From Bicyclus anynana (Eukaryota; Arthropoda; Insecta; Lepidoptera; Nymphalidae), in contig NC_069098.1 of assembly GCF_947172395.1 (NCBI RefSeq), positions 1,853,001 through 1,917,000 on the forward strand: a stretch of 64,000 nt of DNA, given 5' to 3'. Below, one piece after another: positions 19,929-30,666 of the stretch; position 1 is the stretch's first letter; each line of letters opens with the position of its first letter. The position numbers were made by a program, and so were the translations under genes. The notes under the pieces were generated by a model. The model was given only the letters and a program-made list of their open reading frames with translations. It did not search any database and was not told the origin of the DNA.

Positions 19929-19975
19929 ATTCGTAGCACCCTTCGCTAGATACCCTAGCGAAGGGTGCTACGAAT
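19929..19975. repeat. Perfect 21-bp hairpin
   Basis: ATTCGTAGCACCCTTCGCTAG at 19929-19949 is followed after 5 bases by its exact reverse complement at 19955-19975. AGCGAAGGGT also occurs in repeat R3, so the arm may derive from it. Confidence 0.85.
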
Positions 19976-20724
19976 GTATCTTATTGTAATGAGGTACCAG
20001 TATGTCTGGCCAATGCAGGTTATTAGTCCACCAGCCATCTCGAAATCATGGGCAGCCCTTAAGAGCTATTGAAACCTATCACTAAGATGGCTCAAGAATG
20101 AATCTTTAAGCAGCTCAATAAAACCATAATAATAGTTGAAGTCTTGAGCAGATGAATTTTACAATCTTTGTGAGTGTGTCAATACAAAGACATCAAGTTC
20201 TAATATCATTTGAGTGGATCCAATTCATTACGGAAATCAAATAAACGTCGAGGAGCACTCAATGGAAACGTCTAGAATAAATTTGTATACCTATAAGGGA
20301 TTTCTCAATCAATTACTGAATTCAATGCTTGTCCCCGATTCGGGGTGTATAGAGGAGGAACAACGGTCCATTTTATTAATACCCATCGAATTTCCTCTAA
20401 TCTTCATTCGCGAAAAAGTCTTTAGAAAGCCGCGCTGTAGAATTTCGGTTTGGGCGGAAAAGCCGCGGAATTGCTCCTCAAAATTGGGACAAGATGATTT
20501 ACGCCGCGAATTTTAAGGGAATTCGCCTTTAGGGTGAATGCATACCGCGAAAATCCGCTGGCTCGTTTAGAGCGTCTCAAAAATCTCCTGAAAAACGCCA
20601 ACTTGGGGCTTAGATTTTCCTTTATGTAGAATACATCTGTACCTCTTAGGAGACATCGCTCTTCTAATACAAATTGTGTGTTTTTACATAACAATTATTA
20701 TCATCATATTTAACGTTCCATGTC
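19976..20724. other. Unassigned; open frames on both strands
   Basis: Plus 20214-20516 (100 codons) and minus 20422-20694 (90 codons) overlap. Neither has a motif I recognise, nor splice or initiation context that favours one. 20330-20620 is GC-richer (GCCGCGGAATTGCTCCTC, CATACCGCGAAAATCCGC) and unlike any repeat here, so it could be conserved non-coding DNA or an exon remnant. Confidence 0.3.
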
Positions 20725-21184
20725 CTCCCTACTTATAGGAGAGAGGATATAGAAATTAGAGACACCAGACTTCATTGCGGTTTGGAGGGTTTCGGATGAT
20801 TATTGATTATGTTTGATTGTTGTAACTATCACTTTCAAATTTTATTAAGAATGATCGGGACCCTCAGACCAATTATAAAAGGAACAGTATAGCATCCAAA
20901 TTCACGAACAAAATTGTCTGTCATTTTCTGTGGAAAACGATCTCTTTTATCGACGAACACGATTACAACTATGAACCATCGATACTATAGAGACAGTTTT
21001 TATAATCGCATTAGATCATTGATCATATACTTTGACAGAAAAGTAACATCTAGTGATGCATATAAAATACTCATAATTGGTTTGAGCCGGGACCTTAACT
21101 GACTAACAATATTACTAGATAGACACACTCCTTAAAACACAGATCTCTAATTTAGGAAATGTTTTTAATTCAGGATTCGTTAAT

Positions 21185-21522
21185 AAATCATCATCATCAT
21201 ATCAGCCGATGGACGTACACTGCAGGACATAGGCCTTTTGTAGGGACTTCCAAACATCGCGATACTGTGCCACCTGCATCCAGCGAATCCCTGCGACTCG
21301 CTTGATGTCGTCAGTCCAACAGGTGGGGAGTCGACCAACACTGCGCTTACTAGTGCGGGGTCGCCATTCCAGCACTTTGGGACCCCAACGTCCATCGGCT
21401 CTTCGAACTATGTGCCCCGCCCATTGCCACTTCAGCTTCGCAACTCGTTGAGCTACATCGGTGACTTTGGTTCTTCTGCGGATCTCCTCATTTCTGATTC
21501 GATCACGCAGAGATACTTCTAA
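21185..21522 (-). mobile_element. RTE-type 3' end, left arm of an inverted pair
   Basis: Tail complement ATCATCATCATATCAGCCG, then GCGACTCGCTTGATGTCG, GGACCCCAACGTCCATCGGC and TCCTCATTTCTGATTCG. It is 5'-truncated at CTGCGTGATCG, the same point as the plus-strand copy at 21911. Its frame is broken by small indels. Confidence 0.85.
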
Positions 21523-21910
21523 CGTTAATAAATTATTAGTTGTAAAGCGAGATAGTATAGGTTTTGAACTTACAAATTTGAGTCGCGCAGTGTGTTCTAA
21601 TCCTTACACTCGTTACAAGAGTAATGAAAAATTTCCGCGCTTTCCTTTAATATGACTATCCGTTTATGAAACTAGGATAAAGCGCAATCGTGTTTTTGTT
21701 TGTTATGTGAATAGTTACGTTAGATATGATGCAGATAATGCGGCATTTAAAACGCTGACTGGCTTGAAGTGAAAATGCAGTTTACTTGTAGGTACGTCCT
21801 GAGTGATGAAGCATCGACTAAGTAGAATCCTCGATCATTGAAATTCAAGGCAAAAATTCCTTATACGAAGCTCTCACTCATTTGTTACTAAAATACTAAG
21901 CGTATTAACA

Positions 21911-22236
21911 TTGCTGCGTGATCGAATCAGAAATGAGGAGATCCGCAGAAGAACCAAAGTCACCGACATAGCTCAACGAGTCGCGAAGCTGAAGTGGCAA
22001 TGGGCGGGCTACATAGTTCGAAGAGCCGACGGACGTTGGGGCCCAAAGTGCTGGAATGGCGACCCCGCACTAGTAAGCGCAGCGTTGGTCGACCCCCCCA
22101 CTAGGTGGACTGACGACATCAAGCGAGTCGCAGGGATTCGCTGGATGCAGGCGGCTCAGTATCGTGATGTTTGGAAGTCCCTACAAAAGGCCTATGTCCT
22201 GCAGTGGACGTCCATCGGCTGATATGATGATGATAA
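21911..22236 (+). mobile_element. RTE-type 3' end, right arm of an inverted pair
   Basis: An open frame of 103 codons runs LRDRIRNEEIRRRTKVTDIA, LKWQWAGYIVRRADGRWG, PPTRWTDDIKRVAGIRWMQA to LQWTSIG and a stop, followed by GATATGATGATGATAAT. Between DGRWG and PPTRW the frame differs from the usual VLEWRPRT-type residues. One base is lost near GGGGCCCAAAG and one gained in the C run before CACTAGGTGG, so the reading frame is restored only by compensating indels. It is a pseudogene despite being open. Confidence 0.85.
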
Positions 22237-22304
22237 TTAACATTGTATTGGTAGGTATAGATTGTTCAACTAATAACCATTAGTACGGGTTATTTTAACG
22301 GCCC

Positions 22305-22385
22305 ACAGTTGGGCCAGGCCTTCTACGTAATGTGATGGGTGATATGGAACTTAAACCCATGATGCTGCTTCAAGCTGCCTAAATC
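22305..22385 (+). repeat. Family J fragment
   Basis: TTGGGCCAGGCCTTCTACG, GTGATGGGTGATATGGAAC and CCATGATGCTGCTTCAAGC follow the block order of family J. Confidence 0.35.
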
Positions 22386-22841
22386 GTGTAAGGGCCTCGC
22401 GGTTTTCAAACTAAGGCCGTTTTAGAAAGTATATTTAAATTCCTAAATAGACCCAAACTGTACACCGAATATACCAACTATTAAAGCAATACACATTGCA
22501 CCAGATTGCGAAACGTAGACTAAGACAAAGACGTCTTTTTATCACAAATTGGATCAACTAATGAATAAAGACTGTCGCACACACACAGGCCGTTGCTCCA
22601 GCAGTAGCGAGGCGATTACTCTCTCGGGGCCGATTCCGGATACGCTAAGAGGGTTTTAAAAGTAATAGACTTAGAGAGCTTAAGTCATTTACTTTTATAC
22701 ACTTTCTTTTGTACTCCGGGCTCGTTATTTAGTTCTGTAGCAAATAGACGAATTAAAATGGTTAAGTCGACCGATTAGTGTTACCGGTGTAAAGGGCGTG
22801 TGAGAATAATGAATCGTGTTCGATATTCAAATTTATTGCAG

Positions 22842-23078
22842 ACTAGCGGACGCCCGCGACTTCATCCGCGTTAATTTTAGTTTTTCACAAATCCCTCGGG
22901 AACTATGGATTTTTCGGGACGAAAAACAGCCTAGGTGTTAATCCAGACTAAAATCTATATCCATTCCAAATTTCAGCCAAATCTGTTCTGTAGTTGCCGC
23001 GTTAAAGAGTAACAAATATCCAAACAAACCTCCATACAGACACCCATACATACAAACATTCGCGTTTATAATATTAGG
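22842..23078 (-). mobile_element. Helitron type 1 (Lep1-like), full length, minus
   Basis: ACTAGCGGACGCCCGCGAC, ATCCCTCGGGAACTATGG, GTTAATCCAGACTAAAATC and the start side CATTCGCGTTTATAATATTA. All blocks of the family are in order. Confidence 0.8.
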
Positions 23079-23099
23079 ATTAGGTACTGTGACAGCCAG

Positions 23100-23370
23100 A
23101 TCAGAATAAGCTCGCGCTTGACCACGATCTCACCTGATGGTAAGTGTAGACGTAGCCTAAGATGGAACACGCTTGTCTTGAAGATGTCTATTCAGTATTC
23201 GCTCTCATCTTAAAGATTCCCAAGTTATAAGAATTAGGCAATATTGACTTCGGGAGACCATGCGTCTATGAAACAAAGAAGCAAATCGCTTCGTACGAGT
23301 TCTAGGGGTGTCAATGACATAGCGGTGGAAACCTACCCAGTATCTTGTAGTGCGATACTGTATTTTTAAC
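23100..23370 (-). repeat. Retroposon fragment with the SINE A/LINE-type 3' tail
   Basis: GCGCTTGACCACGATCTC, ACCTGATGGTAAGTGTAG and CCTAAGATGGAACACGC are the complement of the shared LINE/SINE A 3' end. Further in, AAGCAAATCGCTTCGTACGA and GTGTCAATGACATAGCGG belong to a LINE body that I recognise only by general appearance. Confidence 0.45.
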
Positions 23371-23604
23371 TGATAAATTAACGTATTTTTTGCGATATCA
23401 CTTCATTTTAAGCTGCTGCTAAAATGCACTAATCACAGCAAACAGTAAACCGTAGTTAAATTATAGACAGTTCAGACGAGATAAGTTTTAACGCTCAAAA
23501 GTCAATTACTTTTGAAACCCCTCAACGTACCCCGTATTGCCCCACGGGGAATAACGTCAGTAGTGATATCTACGAAATTTTGTAAATAGACGGGTCGTCT
23601 ACAT

Positions 23605-23728
23605 CTATACTTAATATTATAAAGCTGAAGAGTGTGTTTGTTTGTTTGATTGATTAAACGCGCAAATCTCAGGAACTACTGGTCCGATTTGAAAAATTCT
23701 TTCAGTGTTAGGTAGCGCGTCAGCTAGT
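23605..23728 (+). mobile_element. Helitron type 2, internally deleted
   Basis: ATACTTAATATTATAAAGCTG through TCTTTCAGTGTTAGGTAGC joins directly to GCGTCAGCTAGT. About 80 bases of the usual 3' half are missing while both ends are present. Confidence 0.7.
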
Positions 23729-24533
23729 ATTTTATATATCTTTATTCACACTATCTCCTAAGTAGCGACGATATTATTATTATGGACCAGGGGCTCTGAG
23801 GAGTTAAACACAAGAATTAATTAAATCACACATTACTCCAAAACTAAACAAAATTTAGCACGAACAAATATGTATATGGATTTTTTCTTCTAAAGAATTC
23901 AACTCCTCTTCCTCCAAAAAGTATCAACAAGCATCTACTAGTATTGAGGAACAATAATCAGACACAGATATAACCCAGGACTTTCATATTTGGGGTCAAA
24001 TATTAACCGTGGAGCTATCGCCTGGCTAATTAAGAAACGTTATAAGTTAACTACATTCAAACTGCCCTTTTATACTATCCCGGATTTCTCCCCCGGGCAG
24101 TCCCTCTGTGTGTACTCCGTCCATTAATTGTTCCCCGGATAAAAGGACCTTGTTAAAAGCTTAAACAGCTCTTTCTTAGTTTTCACACCTGCCTAATGAA
24201 AACCGTCCTATATAAATACCAGGAAGAATTCTAGACAAATACAAAGAGTCAAATAATTACAAATATCAATAGCTCGCAACAAAGGTCCTAGCTTCAATCT
24301 CTGCTTTCAAAAGGGAGCCCTAGATGCGAAAGGGAGTGTCACGAGAACCTTATAGATTTGGTAAATTATAAAAAATAAAAATAAAAATCGTTAATTCATA
24401 ATAATTTCTCTCAAATATTAATTTCTCTGTTATAGTGGTGCGTAAAACGTCTACCAGGCCTTCGAAACGAATTTTATTGAATATATGAGTTTGTGGATTT
24501 TAAAAATTAAAATTAAAATTACATTTTAATAAT
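23729..24533. other. Unassigned DNA
   Basis: No repeat family recognised; a possible single-copy region. CCCCGGGCAGTCCCTCTG and CCCCGGATAAAAGGACC stand out only for composition. Confidence 0.35.
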
Positions 24534-24762
24534 CTATACTAATATTATAAATGCGAAAGTAACTCTGTCTGTCTGTCTGTTACCTTTTCACGGCTAAGCG
24601 GCTGAACCGATCAAGATGAATTTTGGTATGATCGTAAGTGGGACCATGGAGCAAAACATAGGGTACTTTTTGACCCTAAAATAAAAATAGAAGGGGGTGA
24701 AATAGGGGTTTAAATTTTCTATGGAAAGTCCTTCATTTTTAGAGTTACTCTTTTAATTGTTC
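24534..24762 (+). mobile_element. Helitron-like element, third subtype, lacking a CTAG end
   Basis: Starts CTATACTAATATTATAAATG, has a CTGT microsatellite, CGGCTAAGCGGCTGAACC, GACCATGGAGCAAAACATAG and AAGGGGGTGAAATAGGGG. No CTAGT end is found before the next element at 24765. Confidence 0.55.
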
Positions 24763-24764
24763 AT

Positions 24765-24967
24765 CCTACTAATATTAACACGAAAGTTTGTTTGGATGTT
24801 TGTTACTCTTAAACGCCGAAACTACTAAACCGATTTAGTTGAAATTTGGAATGGATATTACTCTGGTTTAACACATAAGTTACTTTTTATCCCGGAAAAG
24901 TCCATGGTTCTCGAGGGATTTGTGAAAAACTAAATTTCACGCGGACGAAGTCGCGGGCGTCTGCTAG
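24765..24967 (+). mobile_element. Helitron type 1 (Lep1-like), full length
   Basis: CTACTAATATTAACACG, GTTTGTTTGGATGTTTGTTA, TGGAATGGATATTACTCTG, ACGCGGACGAAGTCGCGG and GTCTGCTAGT. A few bases are lost near the start. Confidence 0.8.
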
Positions 24968-26680
24968 TACAATATATTTTTTGTAATAAAAATGATTTTT
25001 TGATAGTCTGCTAAAATAACGTTTAGCTAAAACGAACAATTTAGCAAGTTAAACTCCGACAGTAGTTTTCTTTTGAGACATAGAGACTTACTCAGAAAAG
25101 ATTTTAGAAATTTAATCTTTATAGGGAATAAAATGTCTCGCACTTTGCATGCAAGTCTACTCTTTGACCTTAGAGGGGTCAGAGCTTTCCACGCAGATAC
25201 GAGTAAAGTCGTTAGTTTTGTGCTAGTCCCTGTATATTTAAAATGCAGTTCCTCATTAAACAAAACAATGGCGGATAATTTTCAATGAAAAACCTTTGAA
25301 AAGTTTGCACAAACAAAGACGTAAAGTTTTTCTATCCCCAAGGAAAGCAAAGTTTCTAAAACACTTTAAACATTGTCTCTTTAAAAAGTCTCCGGAGGAA
25401 TATTTTCTACATTTTCTGTAAATAAAAAGAAAATGTTAAACAAGTCAGGAAGTTATTTTGAAAACGAGTAATAACATATTAACATTAGCAGCCGTCTGTG
25501 CAAAGCATCAGAAGAGTTTATGGTTATTAGAGAAAACAAAACAATACAAGTAGATAGGTTTAACTGACTCATTGGTGGAGTAGTTAGACTAAATATTCGG
25601 TTATTGGCCATCGCGGACTTTTTTGTAGATCTATTATATGCATATTTTTGTTTTATCTCCAAGGTAATAGGCAGGCAACGCAAGCTGCTTATTTTCATAG
25701 CTTGAGTTTTTCCAACATTACCAACAACTATAATAATATTTCAATCAATTTACAAAATATATTGATAAGTTATAGGTATACAAAAATGTTATGAAAATCC
25801 GTTTAGTTTGTGCGGCTATAATTAAAAAAAGACGTGGCAGAGGACTTTGTTTTATAATATTATGAATAGAATAGATATATAAACTATGTGTCAACAAAAC
25901 AAAGTTACGAGTACATTCATCCACAACGTAATCCGATTTGCAGACACAGAAAGCATTCCGATCGGCAGCGATAGTGTCGAATGTTATTTCAACTCCCCTA
26001 TTTGAATTAAAAGAGGAAAATGCTGAAAAACTGTATTTAAGCCACGTTATCAGCCCACGTTGCGTAATTGGCTTATCTTTTGCGTTGTCAAAGTCAATCA
26101 AAGGTTAAAAGTAGTGGCTTTGGAGACAGATGCACAGGGATTTTTGTGGCTATTACAATTCTAGGACGTACTATGTTGAATTTTCAAAATCCTTTTTTTA
26201 TGTTTGATGTTTATAACCTAAGAATTAATAATATTAACATGTTCATTACTTGAGTTGTTAGTATACACCTGAATACGGGTTCGCGACATAAGGGATAAGA
26301 CTTTTCTTTGGTGAAATTCTTATATATCTCTATATATGCCGGAGTTGGAAAATTGGTACCTACTGTTACACCCATGTGCCTTTTTAATATCTGATAGTAA
26401 TTGTTACAGAGTAAAACATTCTCACCAACCCATATTTGAGAAGCGTGGTGGTTTTAAGCTCCTAAAATGGATCCTTTCCTTTAAAAGAAAGAGGGCCAGC
26501 TGGCTTCTCTACTAATTTGGTATTTTCTATCAACCTATTAAAATATTTATCAAATCAACTGAGAAATGTCATCAACCTACTGTATGATATCCACGAAGGG
26601 TTCTAAGTAGGCACCGAATGACATTTGTCACACAGAATCACAATTTCGTATTTATGTTACCACTAGTAGTAGTAGTAGGC
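24968..26680. other. Unassigned DNA, few repeats
   Basis: The longest stretch without a recognised element. The antisense open frame at 25745-26101 (118 codons) and pairs at 25027-25288 show no motif and no coding-like composition. It could be intronic. Confidence 0.4.
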
Positions 26681-26872
26681 TAGTTACCACCCTAAAGACA
26701 AACACGTACCGCCAAGCGATTTAGCGTTCCGGTACGATGTCGTGTAGAAACCGAAAGGAGTGGATTTCATCCTACTTCTTACATGTTAGCCCGCTTCCAT
26801 CTTAGATTGCAACATCATTTACCATCAGGTGAGATTGTAGTCAAGGGCTAACTTGTAGAAAATAAAAAGAAA
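26681..26872 (+). mobile_element. SINE A, 5'-truncated
   Basis: Begins at GGCTAGTTACCACCCTAAAG, continues GACAAACACGTACCGCC, TAGCGTTCCGGTACGATG and ends GGGCTAACTTGTAGAAAA. A TAG-repeat precedes it. Confidence 0.75.
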
Positions 26873-27489
26873 TGTCAACTGACATAATTATATGTCAAAG
26901 TTAGTAAATTAGCCTGCAGTTCTTTCTGTACCTACTGGGCTATTCAATTTAGGTAGATAATGAGATTACTAGCATTACAGCTACTTAAAACACTTCAATA
27001 GTATGTATACACATGTGGTTTTCTGATTTTATTAAATTGTGTTACAGATATTAGACGCTGACGCAGATATTCAAAATTTAATTTTAATTTATTTTTGTCA
27101 CCTAAAAGAATAACATGTAAGTGACTGTATTTAAACTTTTGCAATTGCTAAGTATCAACTTGGCAACGTTTCTGCTTCTAAATACAGATAATATTATAAT
27201 GTGACTATGTTTATGATTTCTATGTAAATCTACATTAGGAGTGTTGCCAGCGTTTGCGAGGAAATACACGGTCGTATGCAAAAATTTCGTATTTACAAGT
27301 TTTGTTTGTTTAAAATTCCTTCCATTAGTGGTTAAAGTTTTAGCGAGACATATTTGCGAGTGTAGTTGTAAATCTGCTTTTCAATTGTTCGAATCCAGTG
27401 CTGAAAGTTTTTATACTGAGCTTAATGCACAAGTTTTGGTTCGCCAGATGGCAGTCTGATGCTCTCGAGGGTGAGTAGTGACTAGGCCA
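26873..27489. other. Unassigned DNA upstream of the promoter candidate
   Basis: No repeat recognised. An open frame at 27241-27459 (72 codons, beginning with a non-ATG codon) has no recognisable motif. A possible 3' splice site (CTTCTAAATACAG) lies near 27187. Too weak to call a gene. Confidence 0.3.
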
Positions 27490-27700
27490 GGCGATATATC
27501 TCTCGGGGTACGGTGGAGTTTTGCTCAGTCAACCTCTAGCCGCCGAGGGGTGTGTTAGTCACGGCGCGTCGGAAAATTCGAGTTCGTGTGCTCGCGTAAA
27601 TTTTCATTCGAATTTTAAAAATTTTGCGGAATGTTTTGTGCAAGTGTTTTTATGCGTGGAAATAACTTTGGGATGCCTTAACCGCCGGATGTTTAGAGGT
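27490..27700 (+). promoter_or_regulatory. Candidate core promoter with a non-coding first exon
   Basis: A TATATC motif at 27495-27500 lies 32 bases upstream of an insect-type initiator TCAGT (27525-27529, A at 27527). That spacing is right for TATA and initiator. The following about 110 bases are CpG-rich by local standards (CTAGCCGCCGAGGGGTG, CACGGCGCGTCGG, GTGCTCGCG). A good 5' splice-site match, AG/GTAACA, falls at 27698/27699, which would give a first exon of about 172 bases. No convincing start codon or protein is visible, so any coding exons would lie downstream, perhaps outside the window. All this is motif-based inference; I found no DPE. Confidence 0.35.
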
Positions 27701-28424
27701 AACATGGGTTTGTTATTTTATTGTTACAACTTTTTTTTTCAGTGCGGTTTTGAGGGAAGTAATGTTTTTTGTTTTGTGATAAAGTAAATAATTTATTGAG
27801 GTTTTTGAAAGGATTTTTTTATGTATTTATTTTAAATAATACTTGCTTTAACTTTGCTGTTATTCTTACGTTTTCGTTATTATTATTATCAAAAATGTAT
27901 TGAAATAATTTCTTATAATATACTCATAAACCTAAACTCATATCCACAACTATTATTTTAGGTTGAACAATATTATAATCGAATGTTTTGAATACATTAC
28001 GGAAATTTTGAAAAGCAATATTGTTACTTAAGAAAATTAATTCTTTTATTATCATTTGGATTATTTTTTCAGAGCCTCATTGAATTTTAATTTACGCTAT
28101 CTTATTAAAGTTAAAACTAATTAAATAAAACCTTGACCTAGGTATTTGGTGACATAATCGCTTTTTGGAAGCATAACTTGAAATGCCCTATTAGATTGTA
28201 CTGAAGAGTTTCAAGAGACGTAATATGTAACAAGATTCCAGAACTCTACACGGATTAATAGAGTTAATCTTAAATTATGCTTTGTATAAAGTTAGTTATT
28301 AGAATTCTTCGGAACAATGTCACATTGTAGCTACGAGTATACGTAGGAAAAGTTACTTGATATTAATTCGTTTGTTACAACTTTAGTAGGTAAATATAAA
28401 TAAATTGCCTCATTGATCCCTGCA
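27701..28424. other. Unassigned AT-rich DNA
   Basis: No recognised repeat or exon. If the promoter candidate is real, this is the start of its first intron. Confidence 0.35.
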
Positions 28425-28490
28425 AGTTGGTTCGGCTACGAACAATGAGGTCCAGCGTTCGAATCCGGGATCAGGCCAACAAAAAAAATA
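28425..28490 (+). mobile_element. Possible tRNA-like SINE head
   Basis: GCAAGTTGGTTCGGCTACG and a good B box GCGTTCGAATCC, followed by GGGATCAGGCCAACAAAAAA. No second copy in the window. Confidence 0.35.
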
Positions 28491-28554
28491 CGTTAATGGG
28501 ATTTTTCTTTCAAGAAAAATAGTCGTACGTAAAGCTGTCGCTTTCACCGGTCGT

Positions 28555-28797
28555 GTCGGTCGATTCGGAGGGCGTAGGTTCGAATCCGGTCCGAGGCATG
28601 CACTTCCAACTACAGTTATGTGCGTTAAAAGAAATTAAATATCCCGTGTCTCAAACCAGCTTAACTGACAATTTTCTCAATTCTCTGCGTGTGTGCAGTC
28701 TGCCAATCCGCATTGGGCCAGTGTGGTGGACTATTTGTCCTAATCCTAGTCATTCGGCCTCGAGCTCAGCAGTGAGCCGAATGAGGGTTGATAATAA
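28555..28797 (+). mobile_element. SINE C, head partly lost
   Basis: GATTCGGAGGGCGTAGG, B box GGTTCGAATCC, GTGCGTTAAAAGAAATTAA, GCCAATCCGCATTGGGCC and GCAGTGAGCCGAATGAGG before GATAATAA. Confidence 0.8.
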
Positions 28798-28919
28798 ACC
28801 CACCACACTGATTCAATAGTCGAAGCTACCATTATTTGAAAAAAATAATGTTTTTATTGAATAAAAATTTACTTTGACTTTATGAGATAAGATAGGATAA
28901 TTTATTAACTTTATTTACA

Positions 28920-29232
28920 TACAAGCGGACCCGGTTAAGTTTCGCTTTGACTTATGTGCACTTCTTCCCTACCCCTACCCTACCCCTAGGGTTTAGGGGT
29001 TAGAAAATTTTCTGAAAAAAGTTTCAATTTGACAGCAAAATCCCCATTAACAAAATGATCCGCCATTCATTGAATTCATTTGTTACAAAAACCACTCGAC
29101 CGATTTTGTGCAAACTTCACATAAACTATCGACTAAATAGTCCAAACAAAGCCTAAACATAAGGTTTGGATAGGTGAGCCCGTTCTTGAGTTATAAAATT
29201 ACAACGAAAAGTGGCATTGATTTTTATATATA
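28920..29232 (-). repeat. CCCTA-containing element, copy 1
   Basis: ACAAGCGGACCCGG at the left, a CCCTACCCCTACCC run near 28970, then ACCACTCGACCGATTTTGTG and GGATAGGTGAGCCCGTTC. Layout resembles 29233-29932. The ACAAGCGGAC start is reminiscent of Helitron ends, but the class is not certain. Confidence 0.4.
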
Positions 29233-29932
29233 ACTAGCGGACGCTTGCGACTTCGTTCACGTGAAACTCGACGTAAACTTACAACTACCTCTACCCTACC
29301 CCTACTGTACCCTACCCCTACTGTACCCTACCTTACCCCATTTTCTAATTATTATTAATATCAACTTTATAAAATAACAATAAAGGTCCAATTGACTACG
29401 ATTTAGTTAGAAAACATTTGTATGGGCTATTTTTATGGTTTTTCCGGCAACTATTCGATTTTTTCTCGCCGTAAAAACCATCCTAGAACTACAACGAACA
29501 TTTTGAAAAAGAATTAGCCAAATTGGTCCAGGCGTTTTCGACGGCCTCCGTGGCGCAGTGGTATGCACGGTGGATTTACAAGACGGAGGTCCTGGGCTCG
29601 ATCCCCGGCTGGGCAGAGTAAGATTTTCTTAATTTTGTCCAGGTTTGGCTGGTGGGAGGCTTCGGCCGTGGCTAGTTACCACCCTACCGCCAAAGACGTA
29701 CCGCCAAGCGATTTAGCGTTCTGGTACGATGCCGTGTAGAAACCGAAAGGGGTGTGGATTTTCATCCTCCTCCTAACAAGTTAGCCTGCTTCCATCTTAG
29801 ACTACATCATCACCCCATCATCAGGTGAGATTGCAATGAAGGGCTAACTTGTAAAGAATAAAAAAAAAGGCGTCTTTAAGTTATGCAACGCATTTTGCAA
29901 TTCATTTTTATATTATAGATATAGATATGCAA
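29233..29932 (-). repeat. CCCTA-containing element, copy 2, split by SINE A
   Basis: Starts ACTAGCGGACGCTTGCGACT, a Lep1-like end in minus orientation, then a CTACCCTACCCCTACTGTAC run, TTTTTCCGGCAACTATTCG and GGTCCAGGCGTTTT. It resumes after the SINE with GGCGTCTTTAAGTTATGC and TTTTTATATTATAGATATAG. Related to 36520-36790. Confidence 0.5.
29539..29868 (+). mobile_element. SINE A, full length, with TSD
   Basis: A box GTGGCGCAGTGG, B box GCTCGATCCCC and the complete body to the A-rich tail. Flanked by AGGCGTTTT (29530-29538) and AGGCGTCTT (29868-29876), a target-site duplication with one difference. It lies inside the CCCTA element at 29233-29932. Confidence 0.85.
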
Positions 29933-30209
29933 GAAATTTTCTATGTTTATTAATTAAAGTATGACTGTTAATTTGGTTTTGGTTTGGTTGGTTTAACCTG
30001 TTAAGCCAAGGATCGTAAGTTTGGTTTTACAGTTATAAATGAATGTTCAACATTTCTTTTTCAAAACAATTTACCAGTTCATTTGTCGGAAGTTTTTCAT
30101 TGCACTGCAGTCAAATGAAATTAATATCCCTAGAAGTCGAGAGTGTTTGGCTTCTTCATTTCTTTTACTTTTACCTATAGCTAGAGTATGAAACTTGTCT
30201 GTTGTAAGC

Positions 30210-30285
30210 TTCTAGGACCAAGACGCGTTTGGACCTCTTCGTGACTTTGATTTTAAGTTTTTGACTTTTATTATCACTGGCTGAC
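30210..30285 (+). mobile_element. TTTGAC-tail retrotransposon fragment
   Basis: AGGACCAAGACGCGTTTGG and TTTGATTTTAAGTTTTTGAC parallel the start of the element at 44926; it is cut short by the next Helitron. Confidence 0.45.
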
Positions 30286-30445
30286 TCGTTCCTGAAGGAA
30301 TACGGGGATAAAATATAGCCTTCCTCGATAAATAGGCTATCTAACACTGAAAGATTTTTTCAAATCAGACCAGTAGGTTCTGAGATTATTGCGTTTAATT
30401 AAACAAACAAACAACCTCTTCAGATTTATAATATTAGTATAGATT
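30286..30445 (-). mobile_element. Helitron type 2, 3'-truncated
   Basis: TCCTGAAGGAATACGGGG, GATAAATAGGCTATCTAAC, GATTTTTTCAAATCAGACC and ATAATATTAGTATAGA. The CTAG end is missing. Confidence 0.65.
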
Positions 30446-30550
30446 CATCATTATCAACCCAAATTCGGCTCACTGCTGCGCTCGAGTCTCCTCTCAGGAT
30501 GAGAGGGATTAGGCCAATAGTCCACCACGCTGGCCCAATGCGGATTGGTT
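30446..30550 (-). mobile_element. SINE C 3' fragment, minus
   Basis: CATCATTATCAACCCAAATT, CGGCTCACTGCTGCGCTC, GTCCACCACGCTGGCCC. It directly abuts the end of the Helitron. Confidence 0.7.
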
Positions 30551-30666
30551 AATTATTATCATTATTATCTAATAACATTACCTGATGTATAAAAGTGCTT
30601 ATTAACCGATCCTAAAGGTTTGATAGACTTGAGCTTTCACTCGTAATGAGCATTCGTGCGAATCTT

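Noticed and set aside
20214..20694. Two overlapping opposite-strand genes
   Set aside because: No recognisable motif in either; opposite-strand overlap without any further evidence is expected by chance.
21911..22222. An intact 103-codon gene
   Set aside because: It is a truncated RTE tail; the open frame depends on compensating one-base changes and the start codon is fortuitous.
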